A stretch of 64,000 nt of DNA from Lachnospiraceae bacterium. Its GTDB lineage: Bacteria; Bacillota; Clostridia; Lachnospirales; Lachnospiraceae. How positions within the stretch are numbered: the stretch's first letter is position 1; the number at the start of each line of letters is the position of its first letter. The translations under genes were made by a program, and so were the position numbers. Positions 26,561-34,606 of this stretch are shown here, one piece after another. The stretch spans positions 52,575 through 116,574 of the forward strand of contig SVFO01000008.1 of assembly GCA_015056795.1 (NCBI GenBank), written 5' to 3'. Below the pieces are notes generated by a model. It was not told the DNA's origin, did no database searches, and saw only the letters and a program-made list of their open reading frames with translations.

Positions 26561-27089
26561 AGGAAAAATTATAAGCATTGACAGAAAGCAAAAAAGAATA
26601 AAGGTGGCAGTCAGCATCGTGGCTGCCATCTTTCTTGTCGTCTTATATGGTATGATTTTTAGTTTTTCTGAGCAGGATGGAGAAACCTCGGGGCGCCTGA
26701 GCCATGAAGTAACAAAATGGATCGTGGAAAGATGGGAACGGCTGGCAGGGCTATCCTGGACGGAAGACATCAAAAATGGATGGATTGAATATTGGTCGAA
26801 TCCAGTGAGAAAACTAGCGCATTTCTCGGAATATACGGCCATGGGAATTTTGGTGTTTTTTACCCTGAATCCTTGGATTAAGCCTGGTAAAAAAAAGAAT
26901 CTATTGATTATCCTATGGGTGTTTATTTCGGCAGCGTTGGATGAGTGGCATCAGACCTTTATTGCGGATCGCTGTGGTAATTTCTTGGATGTTTTACTAG
27001 ATACTTCAGGCGGATGTTTCGGCTTAATGCTTTGTTTGCTGTGTTTCAGAATTTTTGAAGGAATAAGGAGAAAAAAAGGTGCAGTTTAA
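26550..27089 (+). CDS. VanZ-like family membrane protein
   Basis: This 179-residue protein has four hydrophobic segments and the VanZ hallmarks FSFSEQDGE after the first helix, RKLAHFSEYTAMGILVFF, and SAALDEWHQTFIADRCGNFLDV. VanZ-like proteins are small membrane proteins linked to glycopeptide resistance and cell-envelope phenotypes, with no agreed activity. The start overlaps the PilZ gene and its end overlaps the MBOAT gene (GTG start), so the three genes are translationally coupled. Confidence 0.88.
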   Translation: MMSKGKIISIDRKQKRIKVAVSIVAAIFLVVLYGMIFSFSEQDGETSGRLSHEVTKWIVERWERLAGLSWTEDIKNGWIEYWSNPVRKLAHFSEYTAMGILVFFTLNPWIKPGKKKNLLIILWVFISAALDEWHQTFIADRCGNFLDVLLDTSGGCFGLMLCLLCFRIFEGIRRKKGAV

Positions 27090-28563
27090 TTCCGTCGATT
27101 TTCTCATATTTTTTCCCATTGTTGTCGGGATCTATTTCATCATTCCAAGGAGAATAAAGTATCTTTGGCTGCTTGTTGCCAGCTATTATTTCTACATGTG
27201 TTGGAATGCAAAATATGCCCTGTTGATCGCTTTTTCAACGGTGGTCACCTATTTTGCGGGCAGGCTTTTGGAAAAAACAGAGGAAAAGAAGAAAAAGAAT
27301 CTTGTGGTTGCGGGAAGCTTTCTTGTAAACCTCGGCATCTTAGGCTTTTTTAAGTATTTTCACTTTTTGTTCGATAACTTGAACGGAATCTTTTCCATCT
27401 TTGGCGTTCAGCTTGTAGAACCAGCCTTTGACGTCCTGTTGCCAGTTGGCATCTCTTTCTATACCTTCCAGGCGCTTGGCTATACCATCGACATCTATCG
27501 AAACGAAATCAAAGCGGAGAAAAACTTTTTTCGCTATGCTTTATTTGTGAGCTTTTTCCCTCAGTTGGTTGCGGGCCCGATTGAAAGGTCGAAGAACCTA
27601 TTGGGACAGATTGATGCGATGGGCGAGAGACTTCTTTGGGATTATCAGAAAATCGTCTCTGGCTTTGGCCTTATGATCTGGGGCATGTTCCAGAAAGTTG
27701 TGGTTGCAGATCGCTGTGCCATTTTCGTGGATGCCGTACATGAAAATCTATTTGCCGCGGGTACCGTAGAGACGGTGGCGGCTGCCATTTTGTTTTCCAT
27801 TCAGATTTATTGTGATTTTGCGGGATATTCCGCTGTTGCCATCGGAGCGGCAAGAGTCATGGGGTTCTCTTTGATGGAGAACTTTAACACGCCTTATTTT
27901 GCCACAAGCATTCAGGATTTCTGGAGACGCTGGCATATTTCCCTGAGCACTTGGTTCCGCGATTATCTATACATTCCCCTTGGCGGAAGCAGATGCTCTA
28001 AGGCAAAGAAGTATCGTAATATCATGATTACCTTTCTTGCAAGTGGACTATGGCATGGCGCCTCTTGGACGTTTGTCATCTGGGGCGGAATGCATGGCCT
28101 GTTTCAGATCATCGGAGATCTGCTGCGGCCGATCAAGGAAAAGGTGAATAAGGCGCTTCACGTAAAGACGGAAGCCTTTAGCTATACGCTTGGTCAGATG
28201 ATGATCACCTATGGGTTAACCACCTTCGCGTGGATCTTTTTCCGCGCAAGAACTTGGGATCAGCTGACACTGTATTTTAATCGGATGTTCACAAAGTTTA
28301 ATCCATGGATTTTATTTGGCGGTGGATTAGACTATCTTCAGATTAATCGTGATGACGTTAAAATCGTGGTGGTCTTTCTTGGAATTTTACTTCTTGGGGA
28401 GATTGTTCGCTATGTCAAGAAGGTCGATCTGGGAGAGTATTTGTGGCAGCAAAACCTATGGTTTCGCATTGGCGTTTTCGTTGTATTGATATTGATCATT
28501 TTGGTTTATGGGGAGTATGGAATCCATTTTGATTCTGGTAAGTTTATTTATTTCGATTTTTAG
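27079..28563 (+). CDS. MBOAT-family O-acyltransferase (AlgI/DltB-like)
   Basis: This 494-residue polytopic acyltransferase resembles AlgI, DltB and PatA. It has the N-terminal motif FNSVDFLIFFPIVVGIYF, then VGISFYTFQALGYTIDIYR, and FWRRWHISLSTWFRDYLYIP. The catalytic-region histidine is in GLWHGASWTFVIWGGMHG. Such proteins pass acetyl or acyl groups across the membrane to glycans. The start is GTG at 27079, chosen because AAGGAG lies 8 nt upstream and the family N-terminus begins directly after. It overlaps vanZ by 11 nt and is followed 12 nt later by an SGNH partner, the usual pairing for glycan O-acetylation. Confidence 0.93.
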   Translation: MQFNSVDFLIFFPIVVGIYFIIPRRIKYLWLLVASYYFYMCWNAKYALLIAFSTVVTYFAGRLLEKTEEKKKKNLVVAGSFLVNLGILGFFKYFHFLFDNLNGIFSIFGVQLVEPAFDVLLPVGISFYTFQALGYTIDIYRNEIKAEKNFFRYALFVSFFPQLVAGPIERSKNLLGQIDAMGERLLWDYQKIVSGFGLMIWGMFQKVVVADRCAIFVDAVHENLFAAGTVETVAAAILFSIQIYCDFAGYSAVAIGAARVMGFSLMENFNTPYFATSIQDFWRRWHISLSTWFRDYLYIPLGGSRCSKAKKYRNIMITFLASGLWHGASWTFVIWGGMHGLFQIIGDLLRPIKEKVNKALHVKTEAFSYTLGQMMITYGLTTFAWIFFRARTWDQLTLYFNRMFTKFNPWILFGGGLDYLQINRDDVKIVVVFLGILLLGEIVRYVKKVDLGEYLWQQNLWFRIGVFVVLILIILVYGEYGIHFDSGKFIYFDF

Positions 28564-28575
28564 AAGAGGATAGAG

Positions 28576-29979
28576 ATGAAAAGCTTTCGAAAGGAGCACT
28601 TGAAAAACTGCATACGGATTCTTGTGTTCCTACTTCTTTTGATGCTTGTCCTGCATCGCGCCTATATGGTGCTGAACTGGAAGGATACCACGGGAGATTA
28701 TTTGTCCTCACTGTCACAGCTATATCATACGCCAGAGGATACCATAGATGTCGTATTTATGGGGAGCAGTCACTGTTATTGCGGCGTATATCCTGCTTTC
28801 TTGTGGAGAGATAACGGGATTGCGGCATTCGACATGTCCGTATCTGGACAGGATCGCGCGTCAACCTACCACATGCTGCTGGAAACCTTAAAGACACAGT
28901 CGCCCAAGGTTGTCATGGTGGATTGCTATGGCCTCCTTTTTGACAGGAATCTGCTCGAAGGAAATGTGTATCGAAACATGCTGTCGATGAAAACCTCCAA
29001 GAATTCCATTGAGCTCGTGAAGGAATATGTGGAGCCTGAGGAGCAGTTGGATTTTTTCTTGAAATGGCCCATCATCCACACAAGATTTTGGGAAGTTGGG
29101 AAATATGACTTTATCCAATATGAGCCAAGCATTTATGGCAGAGGAGCCCTATTTTCCTGGCATGAGAGCGAAGGTGAGGAGAAGGGAGTTTATGACGTTC
29201 AAGAAGCAGGAACCTTAACTGACGAAAATGCTGCATGGTTGGATCGGCTCATAGGCGTTAGCAAGGAGTACGGGTTTGCATTGGAATTCTTTGTTGTTCC
29301 CTTTCAAATCACGGAGGAGGAGCAGCTGCAGGTCAATGCGGCGAAGGCATATCTCGAAGAACGGGGGATTGCTCTGCTTGATCTAAATCAGATTCGCGAT
29401 GAATTAAAGCTGGATTCACAGAAGGATTTCATGGATGACAAGCACTGTAATGCCATTGGAGCAGAAAAGGTTACGTGTTACCTGAGGGACTATCTGCTGG
29501 AAAGATATGAGTTCTCGGATCACAGGGGAGAGGAAGCATACGCCTATTGGGATCAGGATCTGGAGTGGTATCTTCATTGTGAGATGAAGCAGAAGATCAG
29601 CGTGGCTGAGGGCCCGAAGGAACAGCTGGAAAACATTTTGAACCAAAAGAACCTGATTACGATTATCAGCGTCGAAGGAACGACGGACCAGGCGGATTTT
29701 CTTGCGCCCCTAGGATTAAGCAACGAGGATGTCAGTGCAGGTGGAAAATGGATTCTGCGAGATGACAAGCTGGTAAAGATCATGGAAAATGAGGAGGGCA
29801 CAGTACCCTATATCGAGGACCTAAATGCGACGGATGCCTTACGAATTCAGTACCTCGGGGAGGGAGAGGGCTCCAACGTACAAATCAATTACATGAAGTT
29901 TGTCAGTCCATCCTATCCCATTACGATCGTTTGCTATGACGCATTCCTCAAGGAAACTATTTTGGCAATTCATTTATAA
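28576..29979 (+). CDS. SGNH-hydrolase-like protein, MBOAT partner
   Basis: This 467-residue protein has one N-terminal membrane helix (ILVFLLLLMLVLHRAYMVL) and an extracytoplasmic domain. The GSSH block (VVFMGSSHCYCGVYP) is the nucleophile region, and DDKHCNAIGA supplies the Asp/His pair of the SGNH/AlgX-AlgJ type. The roughly 150-residue C-terminal part (from about residue 330) is not familiar and may bind the glycan. Together with the preceding MBOAT protein it should transfer acetyl groups to an exported polysaccharide. It is the last gene of the operon before a terminator shared with tyrA. Confidence 0.8.
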   Translation: MKSFRKEHLKNCIRILVFLLLLMLVLHRAYMVLNWKDTTGDYLSSLSQLYHTPEDTIDVVFMGSSHCYCGVYPAFLWRDNGIAAFDMSVSGQDRASTYHMLLETLKTQSPKVVMVDCYGLLFDRNLLEGNVYRNMLSMKTSKNSIELVKEYVEPEEQLDFFLKWPIIHTRFWEVGKYDFIQYEPSIYGRGALFSWHESEGEEKGVYDVQEAGTLTDENAAWLDRLIGVSKEYGFALEFFVVPFQITEEEQLQVNAAKAYLEERGIALLDLNQIRDELKLDSQKDFMDDKHCNAIGAEKVTCYLRDYLLERYEFSDHRGEEAYAYWDQDLEWYLHCEMKQKISVAEGPKEQLENILNQKNLITIISVEGTTDQADFLAPLGLSNEDVSAGGKWILRDDKLVKIMENEEGTVPYIEDLNATDALRIQYLGEGEGSNVQINYMKFVSPSYPITIVCYDAFLKETILAIHL

Positions 29980-29995
29980 GCATCGATAACAATAG

Positions 29996-30036
29996 AAAAC
30001 ACCGATTCGCATGAGGCAAATCGGTGTTTTTTGTTT
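29996..30036. terminator. Bidirectional terminator between the glycan operon and tyrA
   Basis: AACACCGATT and AATCGGTGTT form a 10-bp stem. It is flanked by an A-run on the left and a T-run on the right, so it can serve both convergent genes. Confidence 0.88.
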
Positions 30037-30041
30037 ACTGT

Positions 30042-31136
30042 TTACTCTCGGGTATAAATGGTATAGCCCTTTCCCCTTAGGATGGTTTCGGCTTTGTCGG
30101 TGCTGGCCTTGTCATAGAATTCAATACGGAGCACGCCACCCTCGTATTCACGGTTGTGCGTGATGCCGATGTTCTTTATGCTGACCTGACTCAAGGCCAG
30201 GATTGTTGCAATCGCGGCGATGGCGCCAGGCTCATCCGCAATGTCCACGGTGAGGACGAAGCTTTTCTTGATGGGGCCACTGGAAGCGCTGATAAAGGAA
30301 TCACGATAGATTCTGGCACCGTCAAAGATCTCATAGAGCTTTCCAGAGTCCTTAGCTTCCAGATATTCGCGGAAGGTTTGCAGGGACTCAATATAATGAT
30401 TCAAAAGCTTCCCAATATTTTCCGTATTGGTCAGGCAGATTTGCTGCCACATCGTGGCTGAGGAGGAAGAAATTCTGGTAATGTCTTTAAATCCTCCTGC
30501 AGCAATCATTTTCATAAGTCCATCCGCATTGTCGCTGTCACGCACCAGATTTACCAGGGATGCGGAAATGACGTGGGGGAGGTGACTGACGGCAGCGGTG
30601 ACATAATCATGCTGCTCACAGGTCAGTACTAGCGGAATGGAGCCTAGCTTTGTCACAAGCTCGCGATATTCCTCCAGCTTCTCCTTGGGAACGCTGGTTG
30701 TAGGGGTCAAAATGTAATAGGCGTTCTGCAATAGCACGTGCTTGGAATTGACATAACCAACACGCTCGCTTCCTGCCATGGGATGTCCGCCGATGAACTG
30801 GGACTCGAGACCTAGCTGCTTAATATTTTCATGAATGTCCGTCTTAACGCTTCCGACATCCGTCAAAAGACAGGATGGTGAGAGATAGGGCTTTAGCAAA
30901 AGGAGATTCGAGTCATTTTTCTGAACGGGTGCACATAAAAATATCATGTCGCAGCTTGAAAAATGCTCGTCTATGACAGAAGTAGTCTCATTAGCAACGC
31001 CGTCCTCCAAGGCAAGGCGCAGAGAGTCCTCATTAACGTCATAGGCTAGGATGCGTGCATCCACCTCTGTTTCCCTGATTCCGCGTGCGATAGATCCTCC
31101 GATTAGTCCTAAACCAATAAAACCATAGGTTTTCAT
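30042..31136 (-). CDS. tyrA: Prephenate dehydrogenase with C-terminal ACT domain
   Basis: This 364-residue enzyme converts prephenate + NAD to 4-hydroxyphenylpyruvate in tyrosine synthesis. The Rossmann motif GLGLIGGSIARGI is at residues 7-19. GGHPMAGSERVG and the helical domain with SHLPHVISASLV are family signatures. The last 75 residues (VLTVDIADEPGAIAAIATIL) form an ACT domain, likely for tyrosine feedback. The start has TTGGAGGAG upstream on the minus strand. The gene stands alone on this strand between convergent and divergent plus-strand genes. Confidence 0.95.
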   Translation of the reverse strand: MKTYGFIGLGLIGGSIARGIRETEVDARILAYDVNEDSLRLALEDGVANETTSVIDEHFSSCDMIFLCAPVQKNDSNLLLLKPYLSPSCLLTDVGSVKTDIHENIKQLGLESQFIGGHPMAGSERVGYVNSKHVLLQNAYYILTPTTSVPKEKLEEYRELVTKLGSIPLVLTCEQHDYVTAAVSHLPHVISASLVNLVRDSDNADGLMKMIAAGGFKDITRISSSSATMWQQICLTNTENIGKLLNHYIESLQTFREYLEAKDSGKLYEIFDGARIYRDSFISASSGPIKKSFVLTVDIADEPGAIAAIATILALSQVSIKNIGITHNREYEGGVLRIEFYDKASTDKAETILRGKGYTIYTRE

Positions 31137-31194
31137 CCAGTCTCCTCCAAGATGGGGTGATAATTCCTTCCCATTCTAATGATATCCATGTTTC

Positions 31195-31231
31195 TAGTAC
31201 GTACTATACCACTTTAAAGCACAAAATTCAA
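31195..31231 (-). promoter_or_regulatory. tyrA promoter with overlapping palindrome
   Basis: Read on the minus strand: TTGAAT (31231-31226), 17-nt spacer, TATAGT (31208-31203). The perfect palindrome TAGTACGTACTA (31195-31206) covers most of the -10 box and the start region, as expected for a repressor operator. Confidence 0.55.
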
Positions 31232-31335
31232 TCTTAAATTATCGGTTGAAACGCCTGCATTGTATGAATTTTGTGAGCTTTGTAAAAGAATTTGCTGCAA
31301 ACAAATAAAAAAATGGTAGAAATGTAGAATTTTCC

Positions 31336-31364
31336 TTGTATTTTGACTGAATATTTAGTAAAAT
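31336..31364 (+). promoter_or_regulatory. Probable sigma-A promoter of the EF-G-like gene
   Basis: TTGTAT (31336-31341), 17-nt spacer, TAAAAT (31359-31364), 45 nt upstream of the ATG at 31410. Confidence 0.5.
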
Positions 31365-31409
31365 AGCTTTATGGGGTTTCCCAAAATTCAGCTATTGGAG
31401 GAAAGACAT

Positions 31410-33503
31410 ATGAATGTTTACACAACAGACAAGATTCGTAACGTAGTGCTGCTTGGACATGGTGGAGCAGGTAAGACCTCTTTGGCAGAGGCGTTTGGGT
31501 ATATTTCAGGAATTACTTCCAGAATGGGAAAGATTTCTGACGGAAATACCATCAGCGATTACGGCAAGGAAGAGCAGAAGCGCCAGTTTTCCATTAGCAC
31601 GTCCGTTATTCCGATCGAGTGGGAAGGCGTGAAGATTAACGTTTTGGATACCCCAGGTTATTTCGATTTTGTGGGTGAAGTAGAAGAGGCAGTCAGTGCG
31701 GCAGGCGCGGCAGTTATTGTTGTCAATGGTAAGGCAGGCATCGAGGTTGGTACCTTGAAGGCTTGGGAGCTTTGCGAGAAGTATAAGCTGCCCAGAATTA
31801 TTTATGTATCCAACATGGACGTGGACAATGCTTCCTTCCGCCAGGTAGTGGAGGACATGACGGGTCTCTTCGGAAAGAAGATGGCTCCCTTCCATCTGCC
31901 CATTCGTGAGAATGAGAAGTTTGTAGGTTATGTTAACGTGATTACCGAGACGGGTAATCGTTGGAATGGCAAGGAGGTTGTTCCCTGCGATGTTCCTGAA
32001 TACAGCAAGGCAAACCTTCAGATCTGTCGTGACACCTTGATGGAGTCTGTTGCAGAGACCAGCGAGGAGATGATGGAGCGTTACTTTGGCGGTGAGGAAT
32101 TCACTGAGGCAGAGATTCGTTCTGCATTGAGAATCAATGTATGCGACTGTCAGATCGTTCCCATGACCATGGGCTCCAGCATTCTCTGTCAGGGCGTTTA
32201 CACCTTGCTTGATGACATTATTAAGTACTTCCCGAGCCCTGAGAACCGTGAGGTTGCAGGTATTAACAATAAGACTGGTGAAATCTATCATGCAGATTAT
32301 GATTTCTCCAAGGCAAAATCCGCATACATTTGGAAGACTATCGTGGATCCCTTCATTGGTAAGTATTCACTGATTAAGGTGAACTCTGGCGTTCTGAAGA
32401 CGGATGACGTAATGTACAACGTTGATAAGGATATCGAGGAGAAGATCGGTAAGATTTACGTGCTTCAGGGCAACAAGCCCATTGAGGTTCCTGAGCTTCA
32501 TGCAGGCGACATCGGCGCTCTTGCAAAGCTGACCGCAGCCCGTACTGGAAACAGCCTTTCCACGAAGGCGACGACGATCAAGTTCGGTAAGTTTGAGATC
32601 TCCACGCCTTATACCTACATGAGATATAAGCCGAAGAATAAGGCTGACGTGGATAAGATTTCCCAGGCGCTGCAGAAGATAGGTCACGAGGATCTTACCA
32701 TGAAGACCGTGAACGATTCTGAGAACAGCCAGCTGCTCCTTTACGGTATGGGCGACCAGCACCTTGAGATCATCGTCAGCAGACTGCTGAATGAATATAA
32801 GGTTGAAGTGGATCTGATCCAGCCGAAGGTAGCTTATCGCGAAACCATTCGCAAGAATTCCGACGTGGAATATAAGTATAAGAAGCAGTCCGGTGGACAT
32901 GGCCAGTATGGTCACGTTAAGATGCGCTTTAGTCCTTCTGGAGACCTTGAGACGCCTTATGTATTTGAAACTGAGGTTGTCGGCGGTGCTGTTCCCAAGA
33001 ACTATTTCCCTGCAGTAGAAAAGGGCTTACAGGATTCCGTTCTGAGAGGACCCTTGGCAGCATATCCCGTTGTCGGCGTAAAGGCGGTTCTGTATGATGG
33101 TTCCTACCATCCCGTAGACTCTTCGGAAATGGCATTTAAGCTGGCAACAACGCAGGCCTTCAAGAAGGGCTTCATGGAAGCACAGCCCGTTCTGCTTGAG
33201 CCGATCGTATCCTTGAAGGTTGTCGTTCCCGATGCCTATACTGGTGATGTTATGGGTGACCTCAATAAGAGGAGAGGACGCGTGCTTGGCATGAATCCTA
33301 TGGCAGGCGGAAAGCAGCAGATTGAAGCGGATGTTCCTCAGAGTGCGCTCTTTGGATATTGTACCGACCTTCGTTCCATGACAGGTGGTCGCGGAGAGTA
33401 CTCCTATCAGTTCGCTCGTTATGAGCAGGCTCCCAGCGACGTTCAGGAGAAGGAAGTTGCCGCAAGAGCAGCAAAGGTTGCAGAAAACGCTGTCGAAGAA
33501 TAA
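31410..33503 (+). CDS. Elongation factor G-like GTPase (EF-G2 type)
   Basis: This 697-residue protein has the five-domain layout of translation factor EF-G. Its G domain differs from canonical FusA: the P-loop is GHGGAGKTS, G3 is DTPGYFDF (Tyr where the catalytic His normally sits) and G4 is SNMD instead of NKxD. Domain IV (GGHGQYGHVKMRF) and domain V (GRVLGMNPMAGGKQQIEADVP) are intact. These features mark the EF-G-like subgroup (FusA2), whose role is unclear; it is not expected to replace the main EF-G. ATG 31410 has GGAGG 8 nt upstream; the ATG at 31371 has no site. A terminator follows the stop. Confidence 0.9.
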   Translation: MNVYTTDKIRNVVLLGHGGAGKTSLAEAFGYISGITSRMGKISDGNTISDYGKEEQKRQFSISTSVIPIEWEGVKINVLDTPGYFDFVGEVEEAVSAAGAAVIVVNGKAGIEVGTLKAWELCEKYKLPRIIYVSNMDVDNASFRQVVEDMTGLFGKKMAPFHLPIRENEKFVGYVNVITETGNRWNGKEVVPCDVPEYSKANLQICRDTLMESVAETSEEMMERYFGGEEFTEAEIRSALRINVCDCQIVPMTMGSSILCQGVYTLLDDIIKYFPSPENREVAGINNKTGEIYHADYDFSKAKSAYIWKTIVDPFIGKYSLIKVNSGVLKTDDVMYNVDKDIEEKIGKIYVLQGNKPIEVPELHAGDIGALAKLTAARTGNSLSTKATTIKFGKFEISTPYTYMRYKPKNKADVDKISQALQKIGHEDLTMKTVNDSENSQLLLYGMGDQHLEIIVSRLLNEYKVEVDLIQPKVAYRETIRKNSDVEYKYKKQSGGHGQYGHVKMRFSPSGDLETPYVFETEVVGGAVPKNYFPAVEKGLQDSVLRGPLAAYPVVGVKAVLYDGSYHPVDSSEMAFKLATTQAFKKGFMEAQPVLLEPIVSLKVVVPDAYTGDVMGDLNKRRGRVLGMNPMAGGKQQIEADVPQSALFGYCTDLRSMTGGRGEYSYQFARYEQAPSDVQEKEVAARAAKVAENAVEE

Positions 33504-33510
33504 GAATAAT

Positions 33511-33548
33511 GTTCAAAGGAGTCTTGCTTTTGCAGGGCTCCTTTTTTG
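33511..33548 (+). terminator. Terminator of the EF-G-like gene
   Basis: AAAGGAG (33514-33520) pairs with CTCCTTT (33538-33544), followed by a T-run. Confidence 0.8.
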
Positions 33549-33559
33549 TGGCGAGGAAA

Positions 33560-33665
33560 GAAACCAAGCGACCCGCAAAGCGGGACATTTGGTTTCAACC
33601 GAGCGTACACGAAATAAAAACAGAAGTCGCAAAGCGACGACGGATGCCAAAGGCAGACGGTTTTT
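33560..33665 (+). repeat. Cluster of small AAA-loop hairpins (possible dispersed repeat)
   Basis: The 320-bp gap between the EF-G-like gene and the PAP2 gene holds a compound hairpin: GAAACCAA / TTGGTTTC (33560-33596) around CCCGC-aaa-GCGGG. It continues with GTCGC-aaa-GCGAC (33626-33638) and GCC-aaa-GGC (33646-33654). The remaining part (33666-33823) is A/T-rich with only a weak promoter-like TTGATT-16-TAAGAT (33741-33768). The open frame crossing the element has no ribosome binding site. Confidence 0.5.
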
Positions 33666-33823
33666 ATGAGTGGAGTGGGCTTGAAAAGGAAATTTATCAG
33701 ATTGTGGCAAATCCTTGGAAATTTTTAAGAATTTTGCCTATTGATTATTTAGAAATATGTTATAAGATAGAAAGTGAGAAAATTTTGTTAGGATTTTACT
33801 GATTTTTGTTATTTGGTGGGAAA

Positions 33824-34510
33824 ATGAAGAAAAAAATCGTACCAACAGAAATGTTACTTCCAATTTTCATTACACTATTATGTAATCATTGCGCATATTT
33901 TGTATCCAGAATCTTTACGACTGGATTAGAACATCATGAAGTAACGCTTTCTTGGGAGCATCATATTCCGCTGATGCCATGGACAATCATTATTTATTGG
34001 GGCTGCTATTTATTTTGGATTGCCAATTATATTTTAGCTGCCAGACGTGACCGAAGGACGGCGTATCGTTTCTTTTGCGCGGACGTTAGTGCAAAGCTGG
34101 TCTGCCTGTTCTTTTACGTGGTATTTCCGACAACGAATGTTAGACCGCCAGTGGAGGGGACGGGAGTGTTTGATTTTTTGATAAGGCTTTTGTATCAAAT
34201 TGACGCTCCGGATAATCTTTTTCCGTCCATCCATTGCTTAACAAGCTGGTTTTGTTATATGATAGTACGGGATGACAAAAGAGTTCCGAAATGGTATCGC
34301 GGCCTCTCGCTGATTATTGCAATTGCCGTTTGCGTCTCGACGCTGACTACGAAGCAGCATGCAGTGGTCGACGTCATTGGAGGGGTAGGCCTTGCAGAGC
34401 TTAGTTATTTCCTTGTTGGAAAGCTTGGACTTGGCGATAGATACCGTGGCGCATTGGTTTCCCTGCGAATGTACGTAAGAAGACACAGACTCCAGAAATT
34501 GAAAGCATGA
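33824..34510 (+). CDS. PAP2-superfamily membrane phosphatase/phosphotransferase
   Basis: This 228-residue protein has about six membrane segments. The PAP2 motifs are FPSIHCLTSW (C2, P-S-x-H) and VCVSTLTTKQHAVVDVIGG (C3, with His and Asp). The first motif is reduced to TTNVRPPVEGTG. The pattern is closest to the Aur1/inositolphosphotransferase-like branch. The ATG at 33824 is preceded by GGTGGG at short spacing; TTG at 33806 is an alternative. It lies just upstream of pssA-psd, so a role in phospholipid metabolism, such as dephosphorylating a lipid phosphate, fits but is not shown. Confidence 0.78.
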   Translation: MKKKIVPTEMLLPIFITLLCNHCAYFVSRIFTTGLEHHEVTLSWEHHIPLMPWTIIIYWGCYLFWIANYILAARRDRRTAYRFFCADVSAKLVCLFFYVVFPTTNVRPPVEGTGVFDFLIRLLYQIDAPDNLFPSIHCLTSWFCYMIVRDDKRVPKWYRGLSLIIAIAVCVSTLTTKQHAVVDVIGGVGLAELSYFLVGKLGLGDRYRGALVSLRMYVRRHRLQKLKA

Positions 34511-34534
34511 AATGGCCGGAGAGGCGTCGAGGCG

Positions 34535-34550
34535 CTTCTTGAAAAAGAAG
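34535..34550 (+). other. 6-bp hairpin between the PAP2 gene and pssA
   Basis: CTTCTT-gaaa-AAGAAG forms a perfect stem with a GNRA-like tetraloop. No T-run follows, so termination is doubtful. Confidence 0.4.
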
Positions 34551-34606
34551 TCTTAATGTTTCATATGAAAACTCATCAATCGATCAGGTGAGATGACAAA
34601 AGGATT

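Noticed and set aside
33509-33802. 97-residue open frame after the EF-G-like gene
   Set aside because: It starts inside the terminator stem, runs through the hairpin cluster and has no ribosome binding site; its Lys/Arg-rich translation reflects the hairpins.
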